Below are positions 7,201 to 13,606 of a stretch of 14,358 nt of DNA, piece by piece. How positions within the stretch are numbered: the stretch's first letter is position 1; every line of letters begins with the position of its first letter. The position numbers and the translations under genes were made by a program. The DNA is from Chloroflexota bacterium (GTDB lineage: Bacteria > Chloroflexota > Anaerolineae > Aggregatilineales > Aggregatilineaceae). The DNA lies in NCBI GenBank assembly GCA_016234525.1, contig JACRBK010000185.1, positions 1 to 14,358 on the forward strand. The letters run 5' to 3'. The notes below the pieces were generated by a model, which ran no database searches, was not told the origin of the DNA, and saw only the letters and a program-made list of their open reading frames with translations.

Positions 7201-8382
7201 GGTCGCAGTGTTGGTCGGCGTCAACGATACCGGCAGCGTCGCGGTATTGGTCAGGGTCGGGGTCGGACTCGGCGGCGCAGGAACCGCGCCAACGGTCGAG
7301 CAGTCGCCCTGCCGTTCTACTCCGGTCACGCGCACCCAACCGGATGTCCCCGCGATGGCGATCTGCAACCAGGTGTTCGGCGTATCTCGCCCGGTGACCA
7401 AAAACTGCTGTCCGGCAGAGAGAATAGTCATCTGGGTGTACATTTCGCCCGGCCCGCTGTAAACAGGCAAACCGGCGGTGGTCACCCGCACACGGCAGGG
7501 AATCGGTGTATTGGTCGCGGTCGCCGTGCCAGGAGGAAGCGGTGTTGAGGTAGGGATCACCGGAGTCCAGGTGGGCGGCAGCGGTGTCTGCGTCGGCAGC
7601 AGCGTAGGAAGCTGGCTGTTCGGGCGCGGCGTGGGTGAAGCGGGCGGAAGGGTGATGCCGATCCCGGCGCAGTTGCCCAGCGTGTTGACATAATACCCGC
7701 TGACCCAACCCCAACGGCCTGTATACCAGACCTGCCACCAGGGATCGGGGTAAAGCTGGCGGCCTAGAATCGCTAATTCCTGCCCGATGCTGGCCGATCC
7801 GATGATGTCATAGACCAACCCTGGGCCGCTGCGCACATTCAGCGCACCAACAGCAATCTGTGCCCGGCAGGTCTGATTTTGAGCCTGCGTAGGGGTGATA
7901 AAAGCCAGCGTGGGCGCGGGCGTCTGTGTGATCTCGCTGGCCCGGCTGCGCACGTTGAGCGTCACCGTTACCGGAGTGCCGCGCACCGATCCGCGCCAGG
8001 GAACGACCTGAAACGCCTGCGGACCTGCGGTCACGGGCCGCCATTTGAGCAGCACGCGAAATTCTTTGTCGCCGGTGTCCAGGCTGGGGGATGCCTGAGA
8101 CGCCACCACGAAATTATTGACGACCAGTTCAACGCGCGTTACGCCCGCCGAATCGCTGGCGACGGCATAAACTAGCACATCGCCGTTGATCAGCACTTGC
8201 GCGCCATCTTGCGGGGCCTGGACAACCACGCTGGGCTGCCCTGCTCCGCTAACGGGAGTTCCTTTTTGGTCTTTTTTGTCTTCATCCCCGGTCGTCAGGT
8301 TGCACGCCAACGCCAGGATGACCAGCATCACCAGCGGCAGCAGCACCCGCCAGGACATTCGCCGTGCCTGAAAGACTGCCAT
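4231..8382 (-). CDS. Giant surface lipoprotein: SH3b x2, TP-rich linker, six Ig/cadherin-like repeats, degenerate SGNH domain
   Basis: A 1383-residue predicted lipoprotein. The start at 8382 is chosen over upstream TTG/ATG codons because AAAGGAGG lies eight bases before it. The signal ends in the lipobox ALAC (Cys27). Next come an Ig-like region (about 50-145), two SH3b domains (about 172-238 with LNVRSGPG, and 296-362 with LPVYSGPG, each closed by Cys residues), and a 190-residue Thr/Pro linker. Six repeats of about 92 residues follow (560-1110), each with GETRDVTYTASDPDGD-like and TVSVEDGRGG-like motifs, as in cadherin-like or Ig-like calcium-binding repeats. The final 270 residues look like an SGNH/GDSL hydrolase. 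Block III (GRND, Asn1259) is kept, but the block I serine is Ala1162 (GDA) and the block V DGxH site reads DGNLQ (Asp1337, Gln1341). The domain is therefore probably non-catalytic. Likely role: surface adhesion, polymer binding or scaffolding. The gene stands alone between terminators and repeats. Confidence 0.85.
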   Translation of the reverse strand: MAVFQARRMSWRVLLPLVMLVILALACNLTTGDEDKKDQKGTPVSGAGQPSVVVQAPQDGAQVLINGDVLVYAVASDSAGVTRVELVVNNFVVASQASPSLDTGDKEFRVLLKWRPVTAGPQAFQVVPWRGSVRGTPVTVTLNVRSRASEITQTPAPTLAFITPTQAQNQTCRAQIAVGALNVRSGPGLVYDIIGSASIGQELAILGRQLYPDPWWQVWYTGRWGWVSGYYVNTLGNCAGIGITLPPASPTPRPNSQLPTLLPTQTPLPPTWTPVIPTSTPLPPGTATATNTPIPCRVRVTTAGLPVYSGPGEMYTQMTILSAGQQFLVTGRDTPNTWLQIAIAGTSGWVRVTGVERQGDCSTVGAVPAPPSPTPTLTNTATLPVSLTPTNTATLTATVTQTPSITLTPSLTPTGSLAPSSTFTITPTGTATFTVTPPPTFTEMPTETATPPATFTEMPTETATATETPTITSTPSETATGTLEPSATFTNTPTPTVTETPTATFTETPIPTETVTETPSPTATLTAAPTETATFTATPTVMPTETPTITPTATAVPNSNPVINGLAPVSLNVGELRDVVYTASDPDGDALVNPVALSDNPGVVGASSPALGTVNLSAVAAGSALITVSVEDARGGTATASFTVIVAQPNRIPVINPISPLTMNVSETRDVTYTASDPDGDTLTNAVAFSDNGGVSAFVSEPGTISLSASAPVTANITVSVQDGRGGVGSTTFAVTVVQPNRNPVINPLPPVTLNIGETREVFYVASDADGDPLVNPVALSDNDGVAGASSPALGTINLSAAAAGTATITVSVEDGRGGVGSTTFVVTVVQPNRNPVINPIPPLTLNIGETRDVTYTASDPDGDALVNPVALVDNSAVVNVFAPDLGTVNLSALVAGTATITVSVEDGKGGVATTTFVVTVAQANRNPAIDPIAPLTLGVGETRDVTYTASDPDGDALVNPVAFADNGAVVSAFSPGLGTINLSGLTAGTATITVSVEDGRGGTATTTFAVTVAQANQNPTIDPISPVSLGIGEARDVTYTASDPDGNSLVNPVAISDNDGVVSASSPGLGTVSLLANGAGTATVTVSVEDGQGGTASTTFAVTVESAPPPPDNTDLINLDDLPNIPDFEGDLLDNVRNIYANGLALPSPVNPGVFSVVGDAPPSAFLAEFADGVGDFGALDDAGELNDLVFYYTSAILPPGGNSFQSGGAFGTNPDWRAGDLLDPVRADPGWCAGQTPLDCELTVNRPAVVFVVIGRNDVLNNTPMDQFSAQIEAITQAIIAQGGIPVLTTIPGSQDAYPSLQAYNTAIARVADDYDVPLLNIWRRINSSAPSGVDGNLQLTWSGVGDVLNDAELNTYGIPNRNLVALRILQRIRTSVPIPG
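5053..6705 (-). repeat. Six tandem 276-bp domain repeats inside the surface lipoprotein
   Basis: Repeat units start at 6705, 6429, 6156, 5880, 5604 and 5328 (reading leftward). Spacing is 276, 273, 276, 276 and 276 bases. The DNA is similar as well as the protein, especially around the segment encoding ASDPDGD and GETRDVTYT. The third and fourth units share NPVINP and NIGETR. The pattern indicates duplication of whole domain units, with possible copy-number change by recombination. Confidence 0.85.
6709..7275 (-). repeat. Low-complexity Thr/Pro-rich linker coding region
   Basis: This stretch encodes about 190 residues composed largely of T, P, A, S, E and V in short motifs such as TPTxTxT and TFTEMPTETAT (twice within a short distance). 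Such linkers usually project wall-distal domains away from the cell surface. The repetitive codons also create long spurious open frames on the plus strand (Val/Gly-rich) and in another minus frame. Confidence 0.8.
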
Positions 8383-8439
8383 TGCACGGACCTCCTTTTT
8401 CATCAAATCTGTCCGATCAATAAAGTATTCTCTGCCATC

Positions 8440-8469
8440 AGTCTATGTCGGAAGCACAGCCCAGGTCAA
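8440..8469 (-). promoter_or_regulatory. Candidate promoter for the giant surface lipoprotein
   Basis: On the minus strand TTGACC (8464-8469) and TAGACT (8440-8445) are separated by 18 bases, about 58 bases upstream of the chosen ATG. It lies after the terminator of the upstream thioredoxin-like gene, which supports independent transcription. This is a visual match only. Confidence 0.4.
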
Positions 8470-8522
8470 ATCGGGCTGGCGATCCGTTGCCTGATCGGTG
8501 GGCAACCGTTATGCTGCCGCCG

Positions 8523-8549
8523 AAAAATGATCAGAAATGCCCGATCATT
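8523..8549 (-). terminator. Terminator overlapping the stop of the thioredoxin-like gene
   Basis: On the minus strand AATGATC and GATCATT (8543-8549 and 8526-8532) form a seven-base stem with a ten-base loop, followed by a run of five T. The stop codon TGA at 8545-8547 lies inside the first arm. The stem is AT-rich and modest, so strength is uncertain. Confidence 0.5.
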
Positions 8550-9345
8550 CGGGCGGCGGATTGCTGTAAGCCGTGATCGCATCGCGCAGCGTGCCAAAAT
8601 CCACCACGCCCTCTGTGAAAGGATGCGACAACCCATCCGTCTCGATCATGACCATCACTGCCGCTTCCGGCAATAGCACATTGGGGCCAAACGCATTTTC
8701 GAGCGCGCTCAACAGATCGGCGCTGGCGACCCCAAACACAATATCCGACGGGGTTTCTTCGCTCTCGACCAGATCGGCGGTGACCCACTCGGCGGCTAAC
8801 TGGCTCTGAAAGGCCGAACGGATCAATCCTGGCGTTTCACCCGGAATGACACCCAGCATAACAAACACTGTGTCTGTCAGCAGGCCCGTATCGTAACGAT
8901 CTTGGATCGTTTGCAGCAATATCTGCTGCTGCTCGATACAGATCGAACACGAGGCCGACGCGATCTGAAGCACGACTGCCCGCCCCAAAAATTCCTCAAA
9001 ACGGCGCGACTGCCCGTCTTCATCTGTGAACGAGGCCAACAGCCATTCGCCCGGCACCACATCATTATCCGAAGGTTCGGCGGTCGAATCGCTGCGATCC
9101 TTCGTCGGCCAGGGGGTCGGCGAAACGGGTGAACTGAGCGGGACACGAGTCGCTGTCGGCGGCCAGGGAGTAGGCCAGGGGGTGTTGGTCCCACGCGGAG
9201 CCTGGAGCGCCTCTTGCGTCTGGCGGGCAGCCTCTTGCGCGGCAGTATCCAATTGGGTGGGGGTCGATTTTTGTTTTTCACGGCAGCCGGTAAGCGCCAA
9301 CCCCACCACCAAAACAATGAGTAAAATGGACCACTTTTTTCGCAT
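8545..9345 (-). CDS. Thioredoxin-like (TlpA/SCO-type) lipoprotein with CxxC
   Basis: A 266-residue predicted lipoprotein: signal 1-20 with lipobox LTGC (Cys21), then a Gln/Ala/Thr/Pro-rich linker (22-95) containing repeated PWPTPWP motifs. The C-terminal part (about 97-262) matches a thioredoxin fold. The order is a DEDGQSRRFEEFLGRAVVLQIAS segment (108-130), the CSIC motif (Cys133-Cys136) at the start of a helix, and LPEAAVMVMIETDG (225-238) with Pro226 at the expected cis-proline position. The two cysteines suggest thiol-disulfide exchange outside the membrane, for example keeping exported proteins or cofactor-insertion partners reduced or oxidised. Direction and partner cannot be told, and a SCO-like metal role is possible. 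GGAG lies four bases before the ATG. The gene is divergent from lactate dehydrogenase across 146 bases. Confidence 0.8.
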   Translation of the reverse strand: MRKKWSILLIVLVVGLALTGCREKQKSTPTQLDTAAQEAARQTQEALQAPRGTNTPWPTPWPPTATRVPLSSPVSPTPWPTKDRSDSTAEPSDNDVVPGEWLLASFTDEDGQSRRFEEFLGRAVVLQIASASCSICIEQQQILLQTIQDRYDTGLLTDTVFVMLGVIPGETPGLIRSAFQSQLAAEWVTADLVESEETPSDIVFGVASADLLSALENAFGPNVLLPEAAVMVMIETDGLSHPFTEGVVDFGTLRDAITAYSNPPPE

Positions 9346-9380
9346 GATTCTCCCACTGGGTGAATTAGGCTTTTGTCTCC

Positions 9381-9386
9381 ATTATA
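9381..9386 (-). promoter_or_regulatory. Candidate -10 box for the thioredoxin-like lipoprotein gene
   Basis: Read on the minus strand this is a perfect TATAAT, 35 bases upstream of the start codon. No convincing -35 hexamer stands at the right spacing. Confidence 0.4.
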
Positions 9387-9412
9387 TCCAGTCGTGGTAG
9401 TTACGCTTCTAT

Positions 9413-9430
9413 TTGTTTGGCTTGTTTGGC
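9413..9430 (+). repeat. Perfect 9-bp tandem duplication upstream of lactate dehydrogenase
   Basis: TTGTTTGGC occurs twice back to back (9413-9421 and 9422-9430), in the divergent intergenic region about 62 bases upstream of the lactate dehydrogenase start. It could be a paired activator or repressor site or a replication-slippage duplicate. Confidence 0.55.
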
Positions 9431-9491
9431 GTTCGGCGGGCTTTTTGTGACAATTGGACGGGAGCAGTTCTTTTATGAGGAGAAAAGAATT

Positions 9492-10442
9492 ATGAAAATT
9501 GGAATCGTAGGCAGCGGCGCCGTTGGCGCGACAACAGCCTATGCCCTGGTGATGCGCGGCGTGGGGCGAGAGATCGTCATGATCGACCGGAATCAGAAAC
9601 GCGCGCAGGCCGAAGCGGATGATCTGCTGCACGCGGTCCCCTTCGCGCATCCGATGACCGTGCGCGCCGGAGATTATCCTGATCTCGCCGGGAGTAAGGT
9701 CGTTATCATCACCGCCGGAGTTCCCCAAAAACCGGGCGAAACACGCCTGCAACTGCTCGAACAAAATGCTGCCGTGTTTCGCAGCATCGTGCCGAATATC
9801 TTGACCCACGCGCCGGATGCGGTGCTGCTGGTCGCCACGAACCCGGTGGACATCATGACTCATTTGACGGCGCGTTACGCGGCGGAATTTGGAGTGCCGA
9901 GTCACCGGGTATTAGGATCAGGCACGACCCTCGATACCGCTCGTTTTAAGGCGCTGTTGGGCCGCCACCTGGGGGTAGATTCGCAGCACGTCCACGCTTA
10001 TGTCTTAGGCGAACACGGCGATTCTGAAGTCCTCACGTGGTCCGAGATCAGTATCGGCGGAATCCCGTTGGATGAATTTTGCGTGAGCGCCGACCAGCAG
10101 GTGACACAAGCTATCCGCCAAGAAATTGACGACCAGGTACGCAACGCCGCCTATCATATTATCGAGGGCAAAGGCGCGACCTTTTATGGGATCGGCAGTG
10201 CCATGGCGCGTATCGTCGAGGTAATTCTGCGCGATGGACGAGCGATTCTCACGGTTTGCACCCCGGCGGACGAAGTAGTTGGCGTGCATGATGTGACACT
10301 TGCCCTCCCCAACCTCGTGGGCGGCAGCGGCGTGATCTTAACCTGCCTCTCGCGTCTCAACGACGACGAATACTCCCAACTGCGCCGCAGCGCCGAAATC
10401 GTGCGCCACGCGATCGACAGCCTGGATTCGACCCAAAGGTAA
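9492..10442 (+). CDS. ldh: L-lactate dehydrogenase (NAD-dependent)
   Basis: A 316-residue enzyme that interconverts pyruvate and L-lactate with NADH/NAD in the cytoplasm, normally to recycle NADH during fermentation. The open frame runs further upstream, but ATG 9492 is chosen because GAGGAG lies nine bases before it and the protein then starts directly at the Rossmann strand. Motifs: GSGAVG dinucleotide loop (7-12); Asp32 closing the second strand, favouring NAD over NADP; GVPQKPGETRL (77-86) with Gln79 and Arg85, equivalent to Gln102 and Arg109, which separate lactate from malate dehydrogenases; Asn117 in NPVD; Asp148 and Arg151 in DTARFK; catalytic His175 in GEHGDSE. Length matches bacterial tetrameric enzymes. 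It stands alone, divergent from the thioredoxin-like lipoprotein and convergent with a small minus-strand gene. No clear promoter was found. Confidence 0.93.
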   Translation: MKIGIVGSGAVGATTAYALVMRGVGREIVMIDRNQKRAQAEADDLLHAVPFAHPMTVRAGDYPDLAGSKVVIITAGVPQKPGETRLQLLEQNAAVFRSIVPNILTHAPDAVLLVATNPVDIMTHLTARYAAEFGVPSHRVLGSGTTLDTARFKALLGRHLGVDSQHVHAYVLGEHGDSEVLTWSEISIGGIPLDEFCVSADQQVTQAIRQEIDDQVRNAAYHIIEGKGATFYGIGSAMARIVEVILRDGRAILTVCTPADEVVGVHDVTLALPNLVGGSGVILTCLSRLNDDEYSQLRRSAEIVRHAIDSLDSTQR

Positions 10443-10490
10443 CACGCTCGAACACAATCCAAAATGAACCAGTTGGTGGTTTCTTCGTCG

Positions 10491-10507
10491 GATTGATCTG
10501 ATCAATC
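10491..10507. repeat. 17-bp perfect palindrome downstream of lactate dehydrogenase
   Basis: GATTGATC-T-GATCAATC, eight-base arms around one central base, 49 bases after the lactate dehydrogenase stop. No T-tract follows, so it does not look like a terminator. It could be a protein-binding site or part of a dispersed repeat. Confidence 0.55.
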
Positions 10508-10541
10508 AAATGTTTGGGAGTGGAGTGGTGGGGCAAACGCC

Positions 10542-10585
10542 GGCCCCGTGGGTGTGCAGCACTTGCGGGGCCGTAGCGTACCCCG
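10542..10585. repeat. GC-rich alternative hairpins between convergent genes
   Basis: GGCCCCG (10542-10548) pairs with CGGGGCC (10566-10572). The bases CGGGG (10566-10570) can instead pair with CCCCG (10581-10585), so the two stems exclude each other. The element lies between the convergent lactate dehydrogenase and 86-residue genes, where a bidirectional terminator would be expected, but no T-tract follows on either strand. The neighbouring GCAAACGCCGGCCCC resembles the short repeat at 4094-4117. Confidence 0.45.
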
Positions 10586-10598
10586 CCGTCACTATGGG

Positions 10599-10859
10599 CT
10601 AGTGAGCTGCTTGGTGCAAGTTGTTATTGGTCGGACGGTTCGGCAGCAGTTCATCGGCCCAGGGGCGGATTTCAGCATACAGGAGGTCGGCCAGCACCAT
10701 CAAACGGTTGAGGCGCGTGCTGTCCTGGTGAGTTGGCTGATCCACTTTGCCCTCTTCAATAGCACGATACAGCGATTGCAGCACGTCGAGCGCCTTGTCG
10801 AGGCGGGACTGCGCTTCGCTCAGGTCTTCCCACAAAATACTGTGCAAATCGGGCTGCAT
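10599..10859 (-). CDS. Small helical protein of unknown function
   Basis: An 86-residue protein not recognised as a member of a named family. It is judged real because AGGAG lies eight bases before the ATG, the composition is ordinary, and it fills the space convergent to lactate dehydrogenase. It looks all-helical: an amphipathic N-terminal helix (about 5-37, with heptad-like leucines in LSEAQSRLDKALDVLQSLYRAIEEG) and a second helix (about 46-72, RLNRLMVLADLLYAEIRPWADELL), joined by a polar turn. There are no cysteines, no signal peptide and no membrane segment. A helical hairpin that dimerises or binds a partner would fit. The promoter region upstream holds a nested inverted repeat (10907-10947). 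Confidence 0.7.
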   Translation of the reverse strand: MQPDLHSILWEDLSEAQSRLDKALDVLQSLYRAIEEGKVDQPTHQDSTRLNRLMVLADLLYAEIRPWADELLPNRPTNNNLHQAAH

Positions 10860-11158
10860 GATCTTATCTCCTGATGAATACTTACAATGGACCCTGCCCT
10901 AAATGTACTGTGCAAACCATCACAATTCATCAGATGATTCGCACAGTGAGCACGGAGATCGTATTGGGCAGATTGCACAAGAATGATCTGAGGAATGACA
11001 AACAGGCTGGCATCATCTGGTATCTATAGGTTTTGCCGTCAGCCTAATGTTGGAGAAGCCGCAGGCAAAACGCAGGTCATAGCAGCGTAATCGTCCGGTA
11101 AAACAGCCATTTTGACGGCAGAATTGAACGGCATCCGTTTTACGCAAAGGATACGATC
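10860..11158. other. 299-bp non-coding divergent region
   Basis: This region between the divergent 86-residue gene and the beta-propeller gene contains no supported open frame. It holds the nested inverted repeat at 10907-10947 and a loose seven-base inverted repeat TTTTGCC/GGCAAAA (11031-11037, 11064-11070). An AAAGGA seven bases before the ATG at 11159 is the ribosome site for the propeller gene. No convincing sigma-70 promoter was identified on either strand. Confidence 0.5.
10907..10947. repeat. Nested inverted repeat upstream of the 86-residue gene
   Basis: Outer arms ACTGTGC (10907-10913) and GCACAGT (10941-10947) are perfect seven-base complements. Centred between them is TCATC-A-GATGA (10927-10937). 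The shared centre makes a two-tier palindrome about 48-88 bases upstream of the 86-residue gene start, suitable for a dimeric regulator. No T-tract follows. Confidence 0.55.
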
Positions 11159-12979
11159 ATGCTGCCATACCGGCTTCTATTCTGGATAATAACGCTGTTG
11201 GCCGCTGTCACAAAATCCGACAACGGCCTGTTGATACAGGGGCCTAACTGCCTGCACCTGTACGATGATGTTCAAATCCAACTTAATACCCATATCACGC
11301 GCCACATTCGCACCCACAGCGTTTCGCCTGACGGCAAATATTTGATGCGCAGTATAGACTACGCCGACTACCGCGAGCTTTTCGTCGAAACGGTTGAGAC
11401 TGGACAACGTGTTACCCTTCAAAATTATATAACTATGGGATACCAGATCGCCTGGTCGCCGGACAGCCAGTTTATCTATTACACCTGGGCCGATACTCAG
11501 GGGAAATTTCACGCTAATCTTGCCACAACGCAGGGCGGATTCCTGGGTGAAAGACAATCTGACGAGCATCCCAGGTTAATGAGCTTCTCGCCGGACAGCC
11601 AGTATTTTGTGACCTCTGAACCATCCGTTGGCGTCAGCCTTTTTACGATCCATGATAATTCACATCCGCTGCTGACCGGGCCATTTGACCAGTGGGCTTA
11701 TGACGATTACCGGCCTTCCGGGCAATATTGGTCACCGGGCGGTGAGCGCCTGGCATATATCACCGAGTCCGAACTCGTCATCATGAACGCAGAAACGCGC
11801 ACGCTACAACAGGTACTCATCCCCAATCCGATTCCACGCATCGCTCATTCGACCACTGTGACCATCGAATGGTCCCCTGATGGTCAGCGCATCCTGATTC
11901 GCTATAGTAATTATGATGACCAGGGTGCATTTGCCCTCTACCTTTTTGAAGTCACAGACCGCGCCATTAACATAATCCCGATCGATTTTCCCGACAGCAC
12001 TTCCCCTGATCTGAGGCAAATACGCTGGGTGTCACCCACCGAACTGATTTATTCCAAGTACATACCCACGACTCCCCCGCCTAAGTTGTTAGAAATCAAG
12101 CAGTATGACGTTGAAACACAGCGCAACACTATCGTGCTGACCCGTGTGGAATTTGACGTTTTCCATAGGGCGCATAACTTCACATTTCTCCATCGAGAGG
12201 GCGCATCCATCATAGTGGATGTACGCAGCGTCAATGGATTTACACCGCTGTTCACGCGCACATTTCAGACTGAACATCGACTGAGTTGTTATTGGCACGA
12301 TACTTCCTACGCCCAGTTTATGATCTGCCATATTCTCAACACCATCAACTCTGAATATGTAACTCGAATTGTCACTGACGATCCCAACGCTCCTCTATGG
12401 ATCACGACCTCGGCCACATTTGCCCAGGCCAATACTATCCCACTGGGCCATTACACTGCGGACGGCAGGTTTATTATTGTTGGATCAACACAGGGGCAGG
12501 ATGTCAAAATTCTAGACCTCAAGACTCACCAGGTCTATCCCCTGCCCGAAGAAATAAATCGACTGGTGCAAAACTATCCTCGGTTTTGGGGTACAGTAAA
12601 TGTCTTCCCAGCCCCCGATGATGAAACCTGGCTGTTATTGTTGAACAGCCGACTCTACCGGTACAAGTTGGCTGAAGACCGATGGCAAGCAATCCCGATC
12701 TTGCAAACAGGCTCTGATATGTCTGAGTCACCCGATAGTTCGCAGTATGCTGTTCACGATGTGTTGTGGTCGCCGGATAGCCAGCGGTATGCGGTCCTGA
12801 CTTATGCAGCCGATGGCACTGAGTATCATGCAAGCTTGTTTGTAAATGAGGCAGATGGCCGTTTCAGGTGGTCGCTGGGGTTGTTCGACCACTTACTCAC
12901 GAGTCGCCAAATGCACTGGACGCAGTGCGGTGATATTTTGGCTCCCATACGTGATCGCCTGGCCGCTGAAAAACCCTGA
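11159..12979 (+). CDS. Exported TolB/PD40-type beta-propeller protein
   Basis: A 606-residue protein starting with a short hydrophobic segment (LLFWIITLLAAV, 6-17) that would export or anchor it; no lipobox cysteine is present. The body is a beta-propeller built from PD40/TolB-like blades, recognised by the recurring WSPDGQ/WSPDSQ motif at about residues 54-61 (SVSPDGKYL), 98-105 (AWSPDSQF), 142-149, 191-197 (WSPGGERL), 238-246 (EWSPDGQRI), and 537-544 (LWSPDSQR). A weaker APDDETWLLL lies near 489. Blades 6-7 in the 260-480 interval are divergent. It has no visible catalytic domain, so a binding or scaffold role outside the membrane is likely. AAAGGA sits seven bases upstream of the ATG. Base composition appears less GC-rich than the envelope genes to the left. 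No operon partner is present. Confidence 0.8.
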   Translation: MLPYRLLFWIITLLAAVTKSDNGLLIQGPNCLHLYDDVQIQLNTHITRHIRTHSVSPDGKYLMRSIDYADYRELFVETVETGQRVTLQNYITMGYQIAWSPDSQFIYYTWADTQGKFHANLATTQGGFLGERQSDEHPRLMSFSPDSQYFVTSEPSVGVSLFTIHDNSHPLLTGPFDQWAYDDYRPSGQYWSPGGERLAYITESELVIMNAETRTLQQVLIPNPIPRIAHSTTVTIEWSPDGQRILIRYSNYDDQGAFALYLFEVTDRAINIIPIDFPDSTSPDLRQIRWVSPTELIYSKYIPTTPPPKLLEIKQYDVETQRNTIVLTRVEFDVFHRAHNFTFLHREGASIIVDVRSVNGFTPLFTRTFQTEHRLSCYWHDTSYAQFMICHILNTINSEYVTRIVTDDPNAPLWITTSATFAQANTIPLGHYTADGRFIIVGSTQGQDVKILDLKTHQVYPLPEEINRLVQNYPRFWGTVNVFPAPDDETWLLLLNSRLYRYKLAEDRWQAIPILQTGSDMSESPDSSQYAVHDVLWSPDSQRYAVLTYAADGTEYHASLFVNEADGRFRWSLGLFDHLLTSRQMHWTQCGDILAPIRDRLAAEKP

Positions 12980-13010
12980 GCGTGTGAGATAGACTCAGGC
13001 TTAGGATAAG

Positions 13011-13048
13011 AAAACAAAATCGCCTGGTGAATGATCGCCAGGCGGTTT
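13011..13048 (-). terminator. Terminator between convergent propeller and SpoIIAA-like genes
   Basis: CGCCTGG (13021-13027) and CCAGGCG (13038-13044) form a perfect seven-base stem with a ten-base loop. On the minus strand it is followed by ATTTTGTTTT, a good U-tract, so it should end the SpoIIAA-like transcript. On the plus strand only GTTTAAT follows, giving weaker termination for the propeller gene. Confidence 0.7.
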
Positions 13049-13134
13049 AATAGAGCGCAGCTTTTACTCCGCGATTTTCGCGGTTACAGCCTGAGAAATA
13101 AACTGAGGCGGCCCATTATGCTGGGCAGTCTGTC

Positions 13135-13524
13135 CTATTTTTTGAAATCGCTCTTCACAAAGTCCATCGCCGCTTCGCGCGTCGGGAACATGTGCACCAT
13201 GACTTTGCCATACTGTTCTTGCCCGCGCAGGCTTTCGACACCCATCGTATAAAGATCGCCGGTTGCCGCGAAAATGGTGGTCACGTCCGAGTCGTTCGCG
13301 CCGCCATCGCGTCCGCGCTCAACCGCCATCGCTACCATCATATCGCTAAAGTTTAACTGCATCTTCGTGAGATCAAGGACACGATAGACGCCCCCACTGC
13401 GCTCTTTTTTGAATACTATGACTTCCTGCAAAATGGCTTCGATATCTTTTTCGGGGTCAAAAGACCCGGAAAAGTCAAAAATTATAACGGGGAAATCCGT
13501 AAGGCGACTGATCTGCATTGCCAT
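13135..13524 (-). CDS. SpoIIAA/STAS-like small protein
   Basis: A 129-residue soluble protein. AGGAG lies nine bases before the ATG at 13524. The order of elements suggests a STAS or SpoIIAA-like alpha/beta fold: strand PVIIFDFSGSFDP (12-24), helix EKDIEAILQEVIVFKK (25-40), strand YRVLDLTKM (47-55), helix NFSDMMVAMAVERG (58-71), strand VTTIFAATGDLYTMGVESL (81-99), and strand VMVHMFPTREAAMDFV (108-123). The last pattern (pxFpTxeeAlxFv) is common in bacterial proteins of this type. The family assignment is from the pattern only. There is no obvious phosphorylatable-serine signature, so an anti-sigma-antagonist role should not be assumed. It is divergent from the prenyltransferase gene across an AT-rich region with a palindrome, and may share its regulation. 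Confidence 0.65.
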   Translation of the reverse strand: MAMQISRLTDFPVIIFDFSGSFDPEKDIEAILQEVIVFKKERSGGVYRVLDLTKMQLNFSDMMVAMAVERGRDGGANDSDVTTIFAATGDLYTMGVESLRGQEQYGKVMVHMFPTREAAMDFVKSDFKK

Positions 13525-13558
13525 GTCGTTAGTCTCCTGTTCTTATGAAGAAGTATTG

Positions 13559-13587
13559 ATTATTTTCTGATTTCTTTACGAAATCAA
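13559..13587 (-). promoter_or_regulatory. Candidate promoter for the SpoIIAA-like gene
   Basis: On the minus strand TTGATT (13582-13587) and AATAAT (13559-13564) are separated by 17 bases, in a markedly AT-rich region 35 bases before the start codon. The palindrome at 13568-13586 overlaps it. Confidence 0.45.
13568..13586. promoter_or_regulatory. Candidate operator palindrome in divergent promoter region
   Basis: TGATTTC-TTTAC-GAAATCA: perfect seven-base arms with a five-base centre. It overlaps the candidate -35 and spacer of the minus promoter and covers the place where a -35 for the plus-strand TATAAT at 13601 would lie. A dimeric repressor bound here could control both genes. The regulator is not in view. 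Confidence 0.5.
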
Positions 13588-13600
13588 ATTCTAAGTATAG

Positions 13601-13606
13601 TATAAT
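13601..13606 (+). promoter_or_regulatory. Candidate -10 box for the prenyltransferase gene
   Basis: A perfect TATAAT 53 bases upstream of the prenyltransferase ATG, preceded by TAGTA. TTTACG (13575-13580) is the nearest -35-like sequence, but at 20 bases it is too far for a standard promoter, which may mean activation is needed. Confidence 0.45.

Noticed and set aside
6887..7738. A 283-codon minus-strand frame, rich in Asp, Arg and His
   Set aside because: It is the alternative frame of the same TP-rich and SH3b coding region, overlapping a well-supported gene on the same strand.
9445..9453. TTGTGACAA upstream of lactate dehydrogenase as a possible Rex redox-repressor site
   Set aside because: Rex sites have two TTGTGA-type half-sites separated by several bases. 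Only this short palindrome is present, which is too little to claim a site.
8877..9905. A 342-codon minus-strand frame covering the thioredoxin-like gene and part of lactate dehydrogenase
   Set aside because: It overlaps two clearly recognisable genes and its translation resembles no family. It is a by-product of GC-rich codon use.
11031..11070. TTTTGCC/GGCAAAA inverted repeat as a terminator or riboswitch stem
   Set aside because: The seven-base arms enclose a 26-base loop with no further pairing I could support, and no T-tract or conserved aptamer motif was seen.
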